From: CAZGMJ01 sp964526785 | GTDB lineage: Bacteria > Planctomycetota > Phycisphaerae > Sedimentisphaerales > Anaerobacaceae | Assembly: GCA_964526785.1 (NCBI GenBank) | Contig: CAZGMJ010000009.1 | Coordinates: 55,206 to 119,205 of the forward strand | Reading direction: 5' to 3' | Length of the DNA: 64,000 bases | Shown here: positions 52,468-61,631 of the stretch, in pieces | How the letters are laid out: each line of letters starts with the position of its first letter | Numbering within the stretch: the stretch's first letter is position 1 | Program-made: the position numbers and the translations under genes | The notes under the pieces: generated by a model | What the model was told of the DNA's origin: nothing | The model's input: only the letters and a program-made list of their open reading frames with translations | The model's database searches: none

Positions 52468-54408
52468 ATGAGAAAGAATCGGTATGTGAAGCGTTTGTTG
52501 TGTACCGCCGGGCTTGCGTGGCTGCTGTTTGCAGGGGCGGCGATGTCCCGGGCGGCGAGTCTGACTTTTTTCGGATGGTCGGACCAGCACGTCCAGACAA
52601 ACGGGGACGGTGCGCACCTGATCGGTGCTATCGAGGCTATGAATCAGTTGCCCGGCCGGGAATACCCGGATTCTGTCGGCGGTCACGTCGAGGAACCTGC
52701 TTTCGTCGTGGGTTTGGGCGATATCACCGAATGGCCCACACGAGCGGCCCGCGATACATACAACCAGTTGATCACCACGCGGCTCAAGTATCCGGCGTAC
52801 GACGTGGCGGGCAATCACGACAGCGGGGGCAAAGAGCCCAGCGAGACTATGCACGACTGGCTCCGGCGGAGGCACGGCTCTCTGAGTTACACATTCGACA
52901 GCGGCGGCGTGCATTTCGTGATGCTGTACTCAAAATACGATGAATCGCTGAACAATCCGGCCCAGGCAATCACCGACGAAGCTCTGGCTTTTCTTCGAGA
53001 CGACCTTGCGAAAGTCGGCACTGAAACGCCCGTGGTGGTGGCCACTCATTTGTGCTTCGACGCCCTGACCAACAAAGACGCACTGGTGGATGCTTTCGGC
53101 CAAGCCAACGTGATACTCGTGCTTGGCGGGCACTATCATAAGCCCGTTGTGAGCCGGTATCGCGGGTTTTATTTCGTGCAACTGCCTTCGCCGGCGCCGG
53201 GGTCACCCAATGCGGTTACGGCTGTGCGCATTTCGCCAGATCGGCTTGTGGCCGTGCCGTTTAATTACGGGACAGGTGAATGGATGACCGGCGGCCCGAG
53301 GATGCTCGATGTTTCTATTGAAGGGCCGATGGCGAGGGAGCGGGAAGTGGATCTCAGCAAGATCAAACAGACCGAGACGCTTGCAATCGGACAATCGGCT
53401 CCCGATTTCAGTCTGCCCGGGGTAGATGGACGAATCTGGAGTCTGCGGGACTTCTCGGAATCCGATGTTCTTGCGGTCATCTTCATGTGCAACCACTGTC
53501 CGACGTCGCAGGCCTATGAAGATCGCATCGAGCAACTGGCGACTGATTATGCGGACAAGGGCGTCGCGGTTTTGGGCATTTCGCCGAACGATCCTCTGGC
53601 CGTTCGGCTGGATGAACTCGGCTACACGGACGTGAGCGATTCGTTCGAGGACATGAAGATTCGGGCCGAAGACAAAGGGTTTTCGTTCCCCTTCCTTTAC
53701 GACGGCGAGGACCAGATGGTCTCGCAGGCATATGGCCCCAGGACAACCCCGCATGCTTTTGTCTTCGACCGGCAGCGCAAATTGCGGTATGTCGGGCGCA
53801 TCGACAACAACGAACGCATCGGTAAGGCCACGACACACGAACTTCGAGACGCGGTGGATGCGTTGCTGGCCGGACGTTCCGTCGAAGTGGAGAAGACGGG
53901 AACGTTCGGTTGCTCGATCAAATGGGCATCGAAGCGAGACGGCGCCGCACGGTCTCTGGAGCGATGGGCCGAAGAAGACGTGGAGCTGGAAACGATCGAT
54001 CTTAACGGCATCAGAGAGGTGCTTGGGAATGATTCGGGGAAGTTGCGGCTTGTGAATTTCTGGCGGACCCGATGCGGGGGATGCGTGGCGGAGTTTCCCG
54101 ATCTCGTCGAAATCTATCGCATGTATCGCAAGCGGGATTTCGAGATGGTGACTATCAGCGTGGATATTCCGGCGGAAAGAGACAAGGTTCTGGCATTTCT
54201 GAAGAGAGAGCATGCATCCTGCACCAATTACCTCGTCGATACCAACAATCCATACGACTTGATAGACAAGATCGACTGGAATGGCGTGCTGCCTTATACG
54301 CTGTTGATCGAGCCGGGCGGGAAGGTTCTGCAGCGATACGAGGGAGAGATCGATCCACTCGATACCAAGAGGGACATCGTAAACTATCTGGGACGATATT
54401 ATGAGTAA
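52468..54408 (+). CDS. Exported fusion: metallophosphoesterase + peroxiredoxin-like + thioredoxin-like
   Basis: This 646-residue exported protein has three domains. After a signal peptide (LLCTAGLAWLLFAGAAMSRA), residues 25-270 are a calcineurin-like phosphoesterase (FFGWSDQHVQTNGD, VVGLGDITEWP, DVAGNHDSGGKEP, VVATHLCFD, LVLGGHYHKPV). Next is an AhpC/Redoxin-like domain (APDFSLPGVDGRIWSLRDFS, then IFMCNHCPTSQAYEDRIEQ). The last domain is TlpA-like, with Cys-Gly-Gly-Cys in FWRTRCGGCVAEFPD. The start at 52468 follows GGAGAACG. The order of the domains is unusual, and the redox pairs suggest a link between phosphate-ester hydrolysis and thiol chemistry outside the cytoplasm. Confidence 0.85.
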   Translation: MRKNRYVKRLLCTAGLAWLLFAGAAMSRAASLTFFGWSDQHVQTNGDGAHLIGAIEAMNQLPGREYPDSVGGHVEEPAFVVGLGDITEWPTRAARDTYNQLITTRLKYPAYDVAGNHDSGGKEPSETMHDWLRRRHGSLSYTFDSGGVHFVMLYSKYDESLNNPAQAITDEALAFLRDDLAKVGTETPVVVATHLCFDALTNKDALVDAFGQANVILVLGGHYHKPVVSRYRGFYFVQLPSPAPGSPNAVTAVRISPDRLVAVPFNYGTGEWMTGGPRMLDVSIEGPMAREREVDLSKIKQTETLAIGQSAPDFSLPGVDGRIWSLRDFSESDVLAVIFMCNHCPTSQAYEDRIEQLATDYADKGVAVLGISPNDPLAVRLDELGYTDVSDSFEDMKIRAEDKGFSFPFLYDGEDQMVSQAYGPRTTPHAFVFDRQRKLRYVGRIDNNERIGKATTHELRDAVDALLAGRSVEVEKTGTFGCSIKWASKRDGAARSLERWAEEDVELETIDLNGIREVLGNDSGKLRLVNFWRTRCGGCVAEFPDLVEIYRMYRKRDFEMVTISVDIPAERDKVLAFLKREHASCTNYLVDTNNPYDLIDKIDWNGVLPYTLLIEPGGKVLQRYEGEIDPLDTKRDIVNYLGRYYE

Positions 54409-54450
54409 ACGGGATGGTATCTCCGCGGTCTACTTGAGAAAGAACGTTCT

Positions 54451-56886
54451 ATGAAGCATAGTATCGCACTACTGTGGCTGGCTGTTTTATTTGCGGGCAG
54501 CGTTGAATCGCCCGCGGCAGAAGCGGAACCGCAGGCGCAGCCGCTGTACGTCTCGCCCAAAGGCAGCGATGAAAATGCCGGCACGCAGGATCGCCCTTTC
54601 GGCACGATCAGGCGCGCGGTCATGACGGCTCGGCAGCATCGCAAGCAAACCGGCGGTGCAGTTACTATCTGCCTGGCGGACGGGACATATTACCTGGACC
54701 AGACGCTCGTTTTGACGGCGGAGGATTCGGGGACCGAGGCCCACCCGTTGATTATTGAGGCGACGGACGGTGGGAAGCCTGTCGTGAGCGGCGGGCGGAA
54801 ACTCGTGCTGAACTGGCAACACCACGCGAGCAATGTATGGAAGGCGGCGGTGCCTGCGGATGTCGCGTTCGATCAGTTGTTCGTCAACGGGGTTCGACAG
54901 CACATGGCGCGGTATCCCAATTACGACCCGAATGTGCGGCATTTTAACGGCTATGCGCCGGACGCTTTCAGCAAGGAACGTGCAGCCAACTGGAAGAACC
55001 CGGCAGGCGGCTACATGCACGCCATGCACCGGAACATGTGGGGCGATTTTCACTACGTGATTACGGGCAAAGACGACGATGGCAAGCTCACTTACGAGGG
55101 CGGCTGGCAGAACAACCGGCGTTACGGCATGCATGCCAAGTACCGCATGGTTGAGAATATCTTCGAAGAACTCGACGCGGCGGGCGAGTGGTACCTGGAC
55201 AGCAAGGAGCACATGCTGTACTTCATGCCGCCGACCAATGTGAATCTTGAGGATGCGAAGATAGAGATCGTGCGACTGAGACATTTGATTGAGTTTCGAG
55301 GTTCGCAAGCGGCTCCGGTCCGCTGGATATGCCTGAAAGGCATAACGTTTCGTCACGCAGAGCGCACTTTCATGGACAACAACGAACCCCTGCTGCGCAG
55401 CGACTGGACCATTTACCGCGGCGGTGCCGTACTGTTCGAGGGGGCCGAGGACTGCGCGGTGATCGATTGTACATTCGATCAGTTGGGGGGCAATGCGGTC
55501 TTTGCGAGCAATTACAACCGGCGCATTTGCGTACGCGGCTGTCACATTCGCGAGACGGGGGCAAACGGGATTGCTTTTGTGGGCGATCCGAATGCTGTGC
55601 GCAGTGGGCTGTTCGAGTATAACGAGCGGCAGACATATGCAAAGATGGACAAAGAGCCCGGGCCGAAAAGCGATGCGTACCCGGCAGACTGCACGGTCGA
55701 CGATTGCCTGATTTATCTGAGCGGGCGGGTGGAGAAGCAGACGGCGGGCGTGCAAATATCGATGTCACGTGGCATTACAGTACGGCACTGCAGCATCTAC
55801 GACGTGCCCCGGGCGGGTATCAACATTTCCGAAAGGACGTGGGGCGGCCACTTAATCGAGTATTGCGACGTGTTCGATACGGTGAAAGAGACCGGCGATC
55901 ACGGATCGTTCAATTCGTGGGGGCGCGACCGGTTCTGGAAACTCACAGACTTGAACCTCGATTCGAATGACGTCTGGGCGGACCACAACGAGCTGCCGTT
56001 GCTGGACGCGGTCGATCGAACGGTGTTGCGCAACAATCGGTGGCGCTGCGATCACGGCTGGGACATCGATCTGGACGACGGCTCTTCGAACTATCACATC
56101 TACAACAATCTCTGTTTGCGCGGAGGCATCAAGAATCGCGAGGGATTCTATCGCATCGTCGAGAACAATATCACCGTTAACAACGGGTTCCACCCACACG
56201 TGTGGTACAAATACAGTGAAGACATCGTGCGGCGCAATATCTTCTTTATCGAGCGGTATCGACCGGCGGGCGGAATGCCGGAAACGCCGTGGGGCAAACA
56301 GATGGACTACAATCTGGTTCATGAAGCGGGAGCGAAGCCACGCCCGGCGGTGAAGATGCAGCAGCAGTCGCAACGGGACACGCATTCGATTGTTGTCGAT
56401 GCGCGTTTTGTGAATCCGGCTGCGGGAGACTATCGGGTGAAGGATGGTTCACCGGCGCTTGTTTTGGGTTTCGAGAATTTCCCGATGGATGAGTTTGGGG
56501 TAGTCAACCCAGCCCTGCGGGAATTGGCGCGGACTCCGAGATTACCCGACAATGTGGCAGCGTCACCGGCGGCAGTCGATCCGAACAATAAGGTGCAGAA
56601 TTGGTTCGGAGCGGAGGTTCGCAATGTGGCGGGTTTGGGGGATCGCTCGGCTTATGGGCTGGAGGACGAATCGGGCGTGATCATACTCAAGGTACCCGCC
56701 GGCAGTCCGGCCGCCAAACTTGGCCTGCAAGAAGACGATGTGATTGTCGGATTCAACGGTAAGAAGCTCGAATCGATTGAGCAACTGACCGCATATCTTG
56801 CATCCGTAAAGGACAAAGAACCGGCGACGCTCGAATTCATGCGGGGCCAGGACCGCAGGAAGGCCACGATCCAAGGAGAACAATAA
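54451..56886 (+). CDS. Secreted right-handed beta-helix protein with C-terminal PDZ domain
   Basis: This 811-residue exported protein has a signal peptide (IALLWLAVLFAGSVESPAAE) and an N-terminal LYVSPKGSDENAGTQDRPFG block typical of pectate-lyase-like proteins (DUF1565/parallel beta-helix). The middle repeats (CTFDQLGGNAVFASNYNRR, GCHIRETGANGIAFVGDP, HCSIYDVPRAGINISE) form a right-handed helix. Residues about 725-811 form a PDZ domain (GVIILKVPAGSPAAKLGLQ, EDDVIVGFNGKKLESIEQLT). A PDZ after a polysaccharide-type beta-helix is uncommon; it may tether the protein to a partner. It lies 42 bases downstream of the fusion phosphoesterase gene. Confidence 0.85.
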   Translation: MKHSIALLWLAVLFAGSVESPAAEAEPQAQPLYVSPKGSDENAGTQDRPFGTIRRAVMTARQHRKQTGGAVTICLADGTYYLDQTLVLTAEDSGTEAHPLIIEATDGGKPVVSGGRKLVLNWQHHASNVWKAAVPADVAFDQLFVNGVRQHMARYPNYDPNVRHFNGYAPDAFSKERAANWKNPAGGYMHAMHRNMWGDFHYVITGKDDDGKLTYEGGWQNNRRYGMHAKYRMVENIFEELDAAGEWYLDSKEHMLYFMPPTNVNLEDAKIEIVRLRHLIEFRGSQAAPVRWICLKGITFRHAERTFMDNNEPLLRSDWTIYRGGAVLFEGAEDCAVIDCTFDQLGGNAVFASNYNRRICVRGCHIRETGANGIAFVGDPNAVRSGLFEYNERQTYAKMDKEPGPKSDAYPADCTVDDCLIYLSGRVEKQTAGVQISMSRGITVRHCSIYDVPRAGINISERTWGGHLIEYCDVFDTVKETGDHGSFNSWGRDRFWKLTDLNLDSNDVWADHNELPLLDAVDRTVLRNNRWRCDHGWDIDLDDGSSNYHIYNNLCLRGGIKNREGFYRIVENNITVNNGFHPHVWYKYSEDIVRRNIFFIERYRPAGGMPETPWGKQMDYNLVHEAGAKPRPAVKMQQQSQRDTHSIVVDARFVNPAAGDYRVKDGSPALVLGFENFPMDEFGVVNPALRELARTPRLPDNVAASPAAVDPNNKVQNWFGAEVRNVAGLGDRSAYGLEDESGVIILKVPAGSPAAKLGLQEDDVIVGFNGKKLESIEQLTAYLASVKDKEPATLEFMRGQDRRKATIQGEQ

Positions 56887-56990
56887 GCCGAGCGGATTTG
56901 AGACATTGGCGACCGCGAGGGGCTTGCTGTTACGGGATGGGGCTGGTTTCGAACAAGCTGTCGTTTTGCGCATATATTTCGAATCCTGCA

Positions 56991-57019
56991 TTGCCTGGTG
57001 AGCCAAAGCATGCTATTGT
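56991..57019 (+). promoter_or_regulatory. Candidate promoter of typA
   Basis: TTGCCT (56991-56996), a 17-base spacer and TATTGT (57014-57019), 130 bases upstream of the typA ATG. A TTGACA at 57065-57070 lacks a good -10. Confidence 0.4.
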
Positions 57020-57150
57020 CTCGCTCTTTGGCGCAGAGCGGGTGAATCTGGGGTACTTCCTGTGTTGACAATGTTCTGCCTTTCTCATCTTCTGCACGGC
57101 GTAAGAGCATGCATGAGGTGAAGCGAGGAATCGTGAAGTTGAGGTAGCAG

Positions 57151-59007
57151 ATGGATGCAAAAAAAATACGCAATGTGGCGATTATCGCCCATGTGGATCA
57201 CGGCAAGACAACGCTGGTGGACCAGCTTCTGTATCAGTCGGGGATGTTCCGCAACGAGGAACTGAACAAACTGGCCGGCGGCCAGCATAATCTAATCATG
57301 GACTCGAACCCGCTCGAACGCGAGCGGGGCATTACGATTCTAAGCAAGAATTGCTCGATCGGGTATACGGACGTTGACGGCGGGGAGTACAAGATCAATA
57401 TCGTGGACACGCCGGGGCACGCGGATTTCGGCGGCGAGGTGGAGCGGGTATTGAAGATGACCGACGGCGTTCTGCTGATCGTCGATGCATTCGAAGGGCC
57501 AATGCCACAGACGCGGTTCGTGCTGAGCAAGGCTCTGCACCACGGGCTCAAGCCTATACTGGTGGTGAACAAGACGGACCGGCCCGACGCCCGGCCGGAC
57601 GATGTGGTTAACGAGGTGTTCGATCTTTTCGTGGATCTGGACGCGCACGATGACGCGCTGGACTTTCCCGTGCTGTACGCATCGGCAAAGGAGGGTTGGG
57701 CAACGACGGACATGGACGGGCCTCGTGAGGGCCTTAAGCCGGTATACGACGCAATCATACGACATGTGCCCAGTCCTCAGGCCGATCTCGAACAGCCGCT
57801 GCAGATGCTGGTAACGACGCTGGAGTACTCCGATTACGTCGGACGGGTAGCGGTAGGCAAAGTCTTTGCGGGCAGGATCGAACAAGCTCAGCAGGTAACC
57901 GTGATCGACAAGGCGGGCCGTCACACGCTACAGAAGGTGGTGCAGTTATACGCATTCGAAGGGCTCGGCAAGAAGCGGGTTCTGGCGACCGAAGCGGGGG
58001 ATATCTGTGCGGTGGCGGGGCTGGACCCGGTAGATATCGGCGACACGATTGCGTGTCCGGACGAGCCCAGCGCGCTGCCCGTGGTGGCTATCGACGAACC
58101 GACCATGAGCATGACGTTCCATGTAAACAACGGGCCGTTTGCGGGCAGGGACGGCAAGTACGTAACTTCGCTTCAGTTACGCAATCGCCTCGAGAAGGAG
58201 TTGCAGACGAACGTCGCGCTGCGCGTCGAATCAGGCGAAACGGCCGATGAGTTCATCGTTTCCGGGCGGGGTTTGATGCATCTTGGGATTCTGCTGGAGA
58301 ACATGCGGCGTGAGGGCTATGAGGTGTGCGTGGGCAAGCCTCAGGTAATCATCAGAGAGATCGACGGCCTGCAGCAGGAGCCGGTCGAACGACTGGCAAT
58401 TGACTGTCCGGCGACATGCCAGAATGCGGTGATGAGTCTGGTAGGCAATCGGCGGAGCGAACTGCTGAAGATGGACACGAAGAGCGGAACCAACGACTAC
58501 GTTCACATGGAGTTTATGATTCCGTCCCGCGGTCTGTTCGGCCTCAACGCCAGGATACTGACGGCGACGCAAGGCCGGGCCGTGATGCATCATACGTTCG
58601 AACGATACGAGCCGATGCGGGGTTCCATTCCGGAGCGGCAGGCGGGCGTTATGATCGCTACCGACACGGGAGCCGTTACCGCTTACGCACTCGATGCGCT
58701 GTACGATCGGGGTATGTTCTTCGTCAAGCCGGGCGACGAGGTATATGAAGGACAGGTCGTCGGCGAGCATTGCAAGGACAACGATATTCCGGTAAATGTA
58801 ACGAAGGCCAAGCAACTGACGAACATCCGCGCCGCGGGGAGGGACGATGCGGCCAAGGTTCGGCCGGCACGAGTGATGAGTCTTGAGGCCCATCTTGAGT
58901 ATATCCAGGCGGACGAACTGGTTGAAATCTGTCCGAACTCGGTACGGATCCGAAAACGTCTTCTCAAAGAAGCGGATCGGAGGCGGGCGGCCAGGAGGAA
59001 GCCGTAA
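57151..59007 (+). CDS. typA: Translational GTPase TypA/BipA
   Basis: This 618-residue ribosome-associated GTPase is of standard length. Its G motifs are AHVDHGKTT (G1, residues 13-21), RGITI (G2), DTPGHADFGGEV (G3), NKTDRPDARP (G4) and a YASAKEGW G5 stretch. EF-G-like domains II, III and V and the TypA-specific C-terminal domain follow (NRRSELLKMDTKSGTNDYVH, FVKPGDEVYEGQVVGEHCKD). It helps ribosome assembly and stress response, mainly at low temperature. It stands alone in its own transcription unit. Confidence 0.96.
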   Translation: MDAKKIRNVAIIAHVDHGKTTLVDQLLYQSGMFRNEELNKLAGGQHNLIMDSNPLERERGITILSKNCSIGYTDVDGGEYKINIVDTPGHADFGGEVERVLKMTDGVLLIVDAFEGPMPQTRFVLSKALHHGLKPILVVNKTDRPDARPDDVVNEVFDLFVDLDAHDDALDFPVLYASAKEGWATTDMDGPREGLKPVYDAIIRHVPSPQADLEQPLQMLVTTLEYSDYVGRVAVGKVFAGRIEQAQQVTVIDKAGRHTLQKVVQLYAFEGLGKKRVLATEAGDICAVAGLDPVDIGDTIACPDEPSALPVVAIDEPTMSMTFHVNNGPFAGRDGKYVTSLQLRNRLEKELQTNVALRVESGETADEFIVSGRGLMHLGILLENMRREGYEVCVGKPQVIIREIDGLQQEPVERLAIDCPATCQNAVMSLVGNRRSELLKMDTKSGTNDYVHMEFMIPSRGLFGLNARILTATQGRAVMHHTFERYEPMRGSIPERQAGVMIATDTGAVTAYALDALYDRGMFFVKPGDEVYEGQVVGEHCKDNDIPVNVTKAKQLTNIRAAGRDDAAKVRPARVMSLEAHLEYIQADELVEICPNSVRIRKRLLKEADRRRAARRKP

Positions 59008-59041
59008 AGCGAAGAACTGTAACAGCCCCACCTGCGGCCGG

Positions 59042-61369
59042 TCAGTATACACGCAGAGATACAAGCTCGAACGGATGCAATTCGAATTCGAGCAAACCCG
59101 GCGCCGGGCCGAGTTTTGTCCCGGTTGGCGCATGGACTACGACACCTTTGTCTTCTATACGGACGGACACTCTCTCGGCTGTGTAATTGAGGTTCACGAG
59201 AGCGTACCATGTGCCGTGGTTCTGTGTTGGGATTCTACGGACAACAACATCGGATTTGTCGGCGGCGTCCGCCACGACAGCACCGCGCAGCGCGGGCAGC
59301 GAGAGAAAGTTGGCGAAGAAGCGTCTGGCGTATTGCGGAAATCCGTGGTTCCAGTTGTTCGATGCGAGATAACCGAGGTAATTCGGGTTTCCCAGTGCGA
59401 CGGCCCGGGCTTCGACGATCATGCTGTAGGGACCGGTGCGTTCGACGTCGGCCACGAAATAGCCGAGGGGGTTTTCTTTGGGATTACGATGATCGGGGGC
59501 GTTTTCATTGAGGCAATAGTGGCGGATTACGGCCAGATCCTCTTCGGTACGGAATGCGGCCAGGGACTCGGCCGTTATAGAGAAGACTTTGTGAATTGGG
59601 TGCGTGAGGATCACGTCTGATTCCTGCTGATAGTTGTGCGGGTCGGCTTCGGGGGAGGAATTGCTCCATTCAGCGCTGCCATAATCGCCGCGGGGCGTCT
59701 GCATGGCATGGAGATAGTCGTTTCGGGCCAGGCATTGCTTCAAATCTGTGGATGCCCACCATATGCCCTGCTCCTGCAATGTCTTACGGATCTGTGCCCA
59801 GGTCTCGGAATCGTCGTTGACGATATATTTCTTCGGGCCGGGCAGTCTCCAGCCAGGCTCGGTGGGATCCCACGTAAAGAGTATGTCCGTTTTCCGGTCG
59901 AGTTCTCGATCAAGATATTCGGCCAGGCCGTTTAGAAACGCCCTGCGTTTGCCAAACCACCACCGGCGGTACTCCTTAAAGAGAATCTCGTCAGCTTTCA
60001 GCTTCTCGCGACTCACAGAGGTTGAATCGCGCTGCGTATCGTTCTCAAAGCGTCGTATGGCGGCATCGGCGAAACTAACCGGCAGAGCGCTCGGTCTTGC
60101 GCGAAACCAGGCGGCAACGAACTCGACCTTGTCTTTGTAGCGAACCATCGTCTCCCGCAATAGCCGCCTGGCATCGACGAGCGTATCCGGATCGGTCACA
60201 TCGGCGTTAAACTTCTCGACCCAACTGATGTTCGTGTAGGTTTGCTCTCCCTTGAGGCTGATACATCGCTGCTGCCGGCCCAGGCCTTTCGGTCCGGTGC
60301 TGCCATAGTACTCGTAATACGGGATCACATCGAAGTCGTATTCGGCGCAGAGGTCGATTATCTCAGCCCAGCGGTCTTTGAGATGATCTCTGGCGGGAAT
60401 GAACCACTGCGTGTCGCGAACGTCCCATCCCTGACAGTGGCCGAATTCGAGCAGGTCCTTCGAGAAGGTCTTCGTGCCGAGAAACCGCATCAACTCCATC
60501 TTATAGCGGTACCAGAGCTTATCATCCGGAACACCCCACTGAGCGGGCGAATCGGCGTAATTGACGACGTTGTCGGACATTTCCTCCCGCCAGAAGACGT
60601 GACGCTTTGGCAGATCTTCGGGGAGTTCGCGGTATTTCAGTGCGACGGGTTCGGTAACCTTGTAGAGTCTGATCTTCCGACAGGCGGCCCCTGCAGAGAC
60701 CGGCGCCTGCCTGCGATCCAAATGGACAATGATCACACGAAACCCGTCGGCGGGTGTCTGCGTGCGAAAGCCATCGTCTCGCGGCTGGTAAAGATCGGGA
60801 TATCGATGATGCAGGTGAAAGTACTGTGTCCACTGTTCGTATTCACCCGTAAGCGGAATGCGCAGGGATTCGGGATTGGGGTTCACATAGCCACCAAGCT
60901 GATCTCCAAGCGCCCGGCCGGTATAGAAGCCTCGCTGTGTTTCGCAGCCCCGGTTCAAGACGAACATGCTGCGGGATATGTCTTCGGGGTATTCCACAGT
61001 CAGCATATAGGCTGCGCCCGCCTGGAGCGGCCCACTCTTGAGGTCCTTTCCCAGAGTAAACGTCATATAGCTCCATGTATCCCCCGCAGGCAACGCGCGG
61101 GCGGGCCGGCCCAGGATGGGCTTTACCTCGGAGACACCTTTGGGAAAGTCGGCGAAATCAGCGGAGGCCGGCGGAGATGCGCAGTCGATTTCCTGCAGGA
61201 GCGTGAGAGAGCGATCGAAGGCACAGAATTTCGGCAGAGCGACGGGCCTGCGCCGCGGTGATGGAGACAAGCGTTCGCTCGCCTCGACGCCTGAGATCCG
61301 ATCCATCGGCAACGACCAGCAAAGGGTCAACAGCACTACGGCATATCCAGCGAGAGGTCCGATCTTCAC
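59042..61369 (-). CDS. Large secreted protein of unknown family, glycosidase-like
   Basis: This exported protein has about 775 residues from GTG 61369 (AAAGGAAG upstream; GTG 61390 is an alternative). The signal segment is IGPLAGYAVVLLTLCWSLP. The N-terminal third is beta-rich, with galactose-binding-like stretches. The centre has a barrel-like pattern (FDVIPYYEYYGS, VEFVAAWFRARPSALPVSFA, TDILFTWDPTEPGW). The C-terminus is a beta-sandwich (HGTWYALVNLNYTAERVSVR, LLEFELHPFELVSLRVY), as is common at the end of GH-A and amylase-type enzymes. I cannot assign a family or catalytic residues. The longer frame to 61564 would cross into the divergent gene's promoter. Confidence 0.7.
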   Translation of the reverse strand: MKIGPLAGYAVVLLTLCWSLPMDRISGVEASERLSPSPRRRPVALPKFCAFDRSLTLLQEIDCASPPASADFADFPKGVSEVKPILGRPARALPAGDTWSYMTFTLGKDLKSGPLQAGAAYMLTVEYPEDISRSMFVLNRGCETQRGFYTGRALGDQLGGYVNPNPESLRIPLTGEYEQWTQYFHLHHRYPDLYQPRDDGFRTQTPADGFRVIIVHLDRRQAPVSAGAACRKIRLYKVTEPVALKYRELPEDLPKRHVFWREEMSDNVVNYADSPAQWGVPDDKLWYRYKMELMRFLGTKTFSKDLLEFGHCQGWDVRDTQWFIPARDHLKDRWAEIIDLCAEYDFDVIPYYEYYGSTGPKGLGRQQRCISLKGEQTYTNISWVEKFNADVTDPDTLVDARRLLRETMVRYKDKVEFVAAWFRARPSALPVSFADAAIRRFENDTQRDSTSVSREKLKADEILFKEYRRWWFGKRRAFLNGLAEYLDRELDRKTDILFTWDPTEPGWRLPGPKKYIVNDDSETWAQIRKTLQEQGIWWASTDLKQCLARNDYLHAMQTPRGDYGSAEWSNSSPEADPHNYQQESDVILTHPIHKVFSITAESLAAFRTEEDLAVIRHYCLNENAPDHRNPKENPLGYFVADVERTGPYSMIVEARAVALGNPNYLGYLASNNWNHGFPQYARRFFANFLSLPALRGAVVADAADKSDVVVRRIPTQNHGTWYALVNLNYTAERVSVRIEDKGVVVHAPTGTKLGPAPGLLEFELHPFELVSLRVY

Positions 61370-61568
61370 ATTCTTCCTTTCACTTGTCACCTTTCTATCG
61401 ACAGCGGGGCCGCAACTGCGGAAACCCTGCTTCGGGGCCAACTGCGGCACGTAAGGTGTGCCCATGTATCCGGCCACGTTCTCCAGAGTACTTGTGACGA
61501 AGGCCCCAATCAAGGGGCAGTACTCGAATCTCCGTATCCTGACAAAAAATCCGGCAACCGGCAATTAC

Positions 61569-61597
61569 TTGAAATCGAGTTGCTGCACTGTTATAAG
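61569..61597 (+). promoter_or_regulatory. Sigma70-like promoter of the zinc peptidase gene
   Basis: TTGAAA (61569-61574), a 17-base spacer and TATAAG (61592-61597). It lies inside the long open frame from 61458 and therefore argues that translation starts later, at ATG 61632. Confidence 0.6.
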
Positions 61598-61631
61598 CGA
61601 ACGTGCAATAAACGGCACGCTGCTTCGGCCG

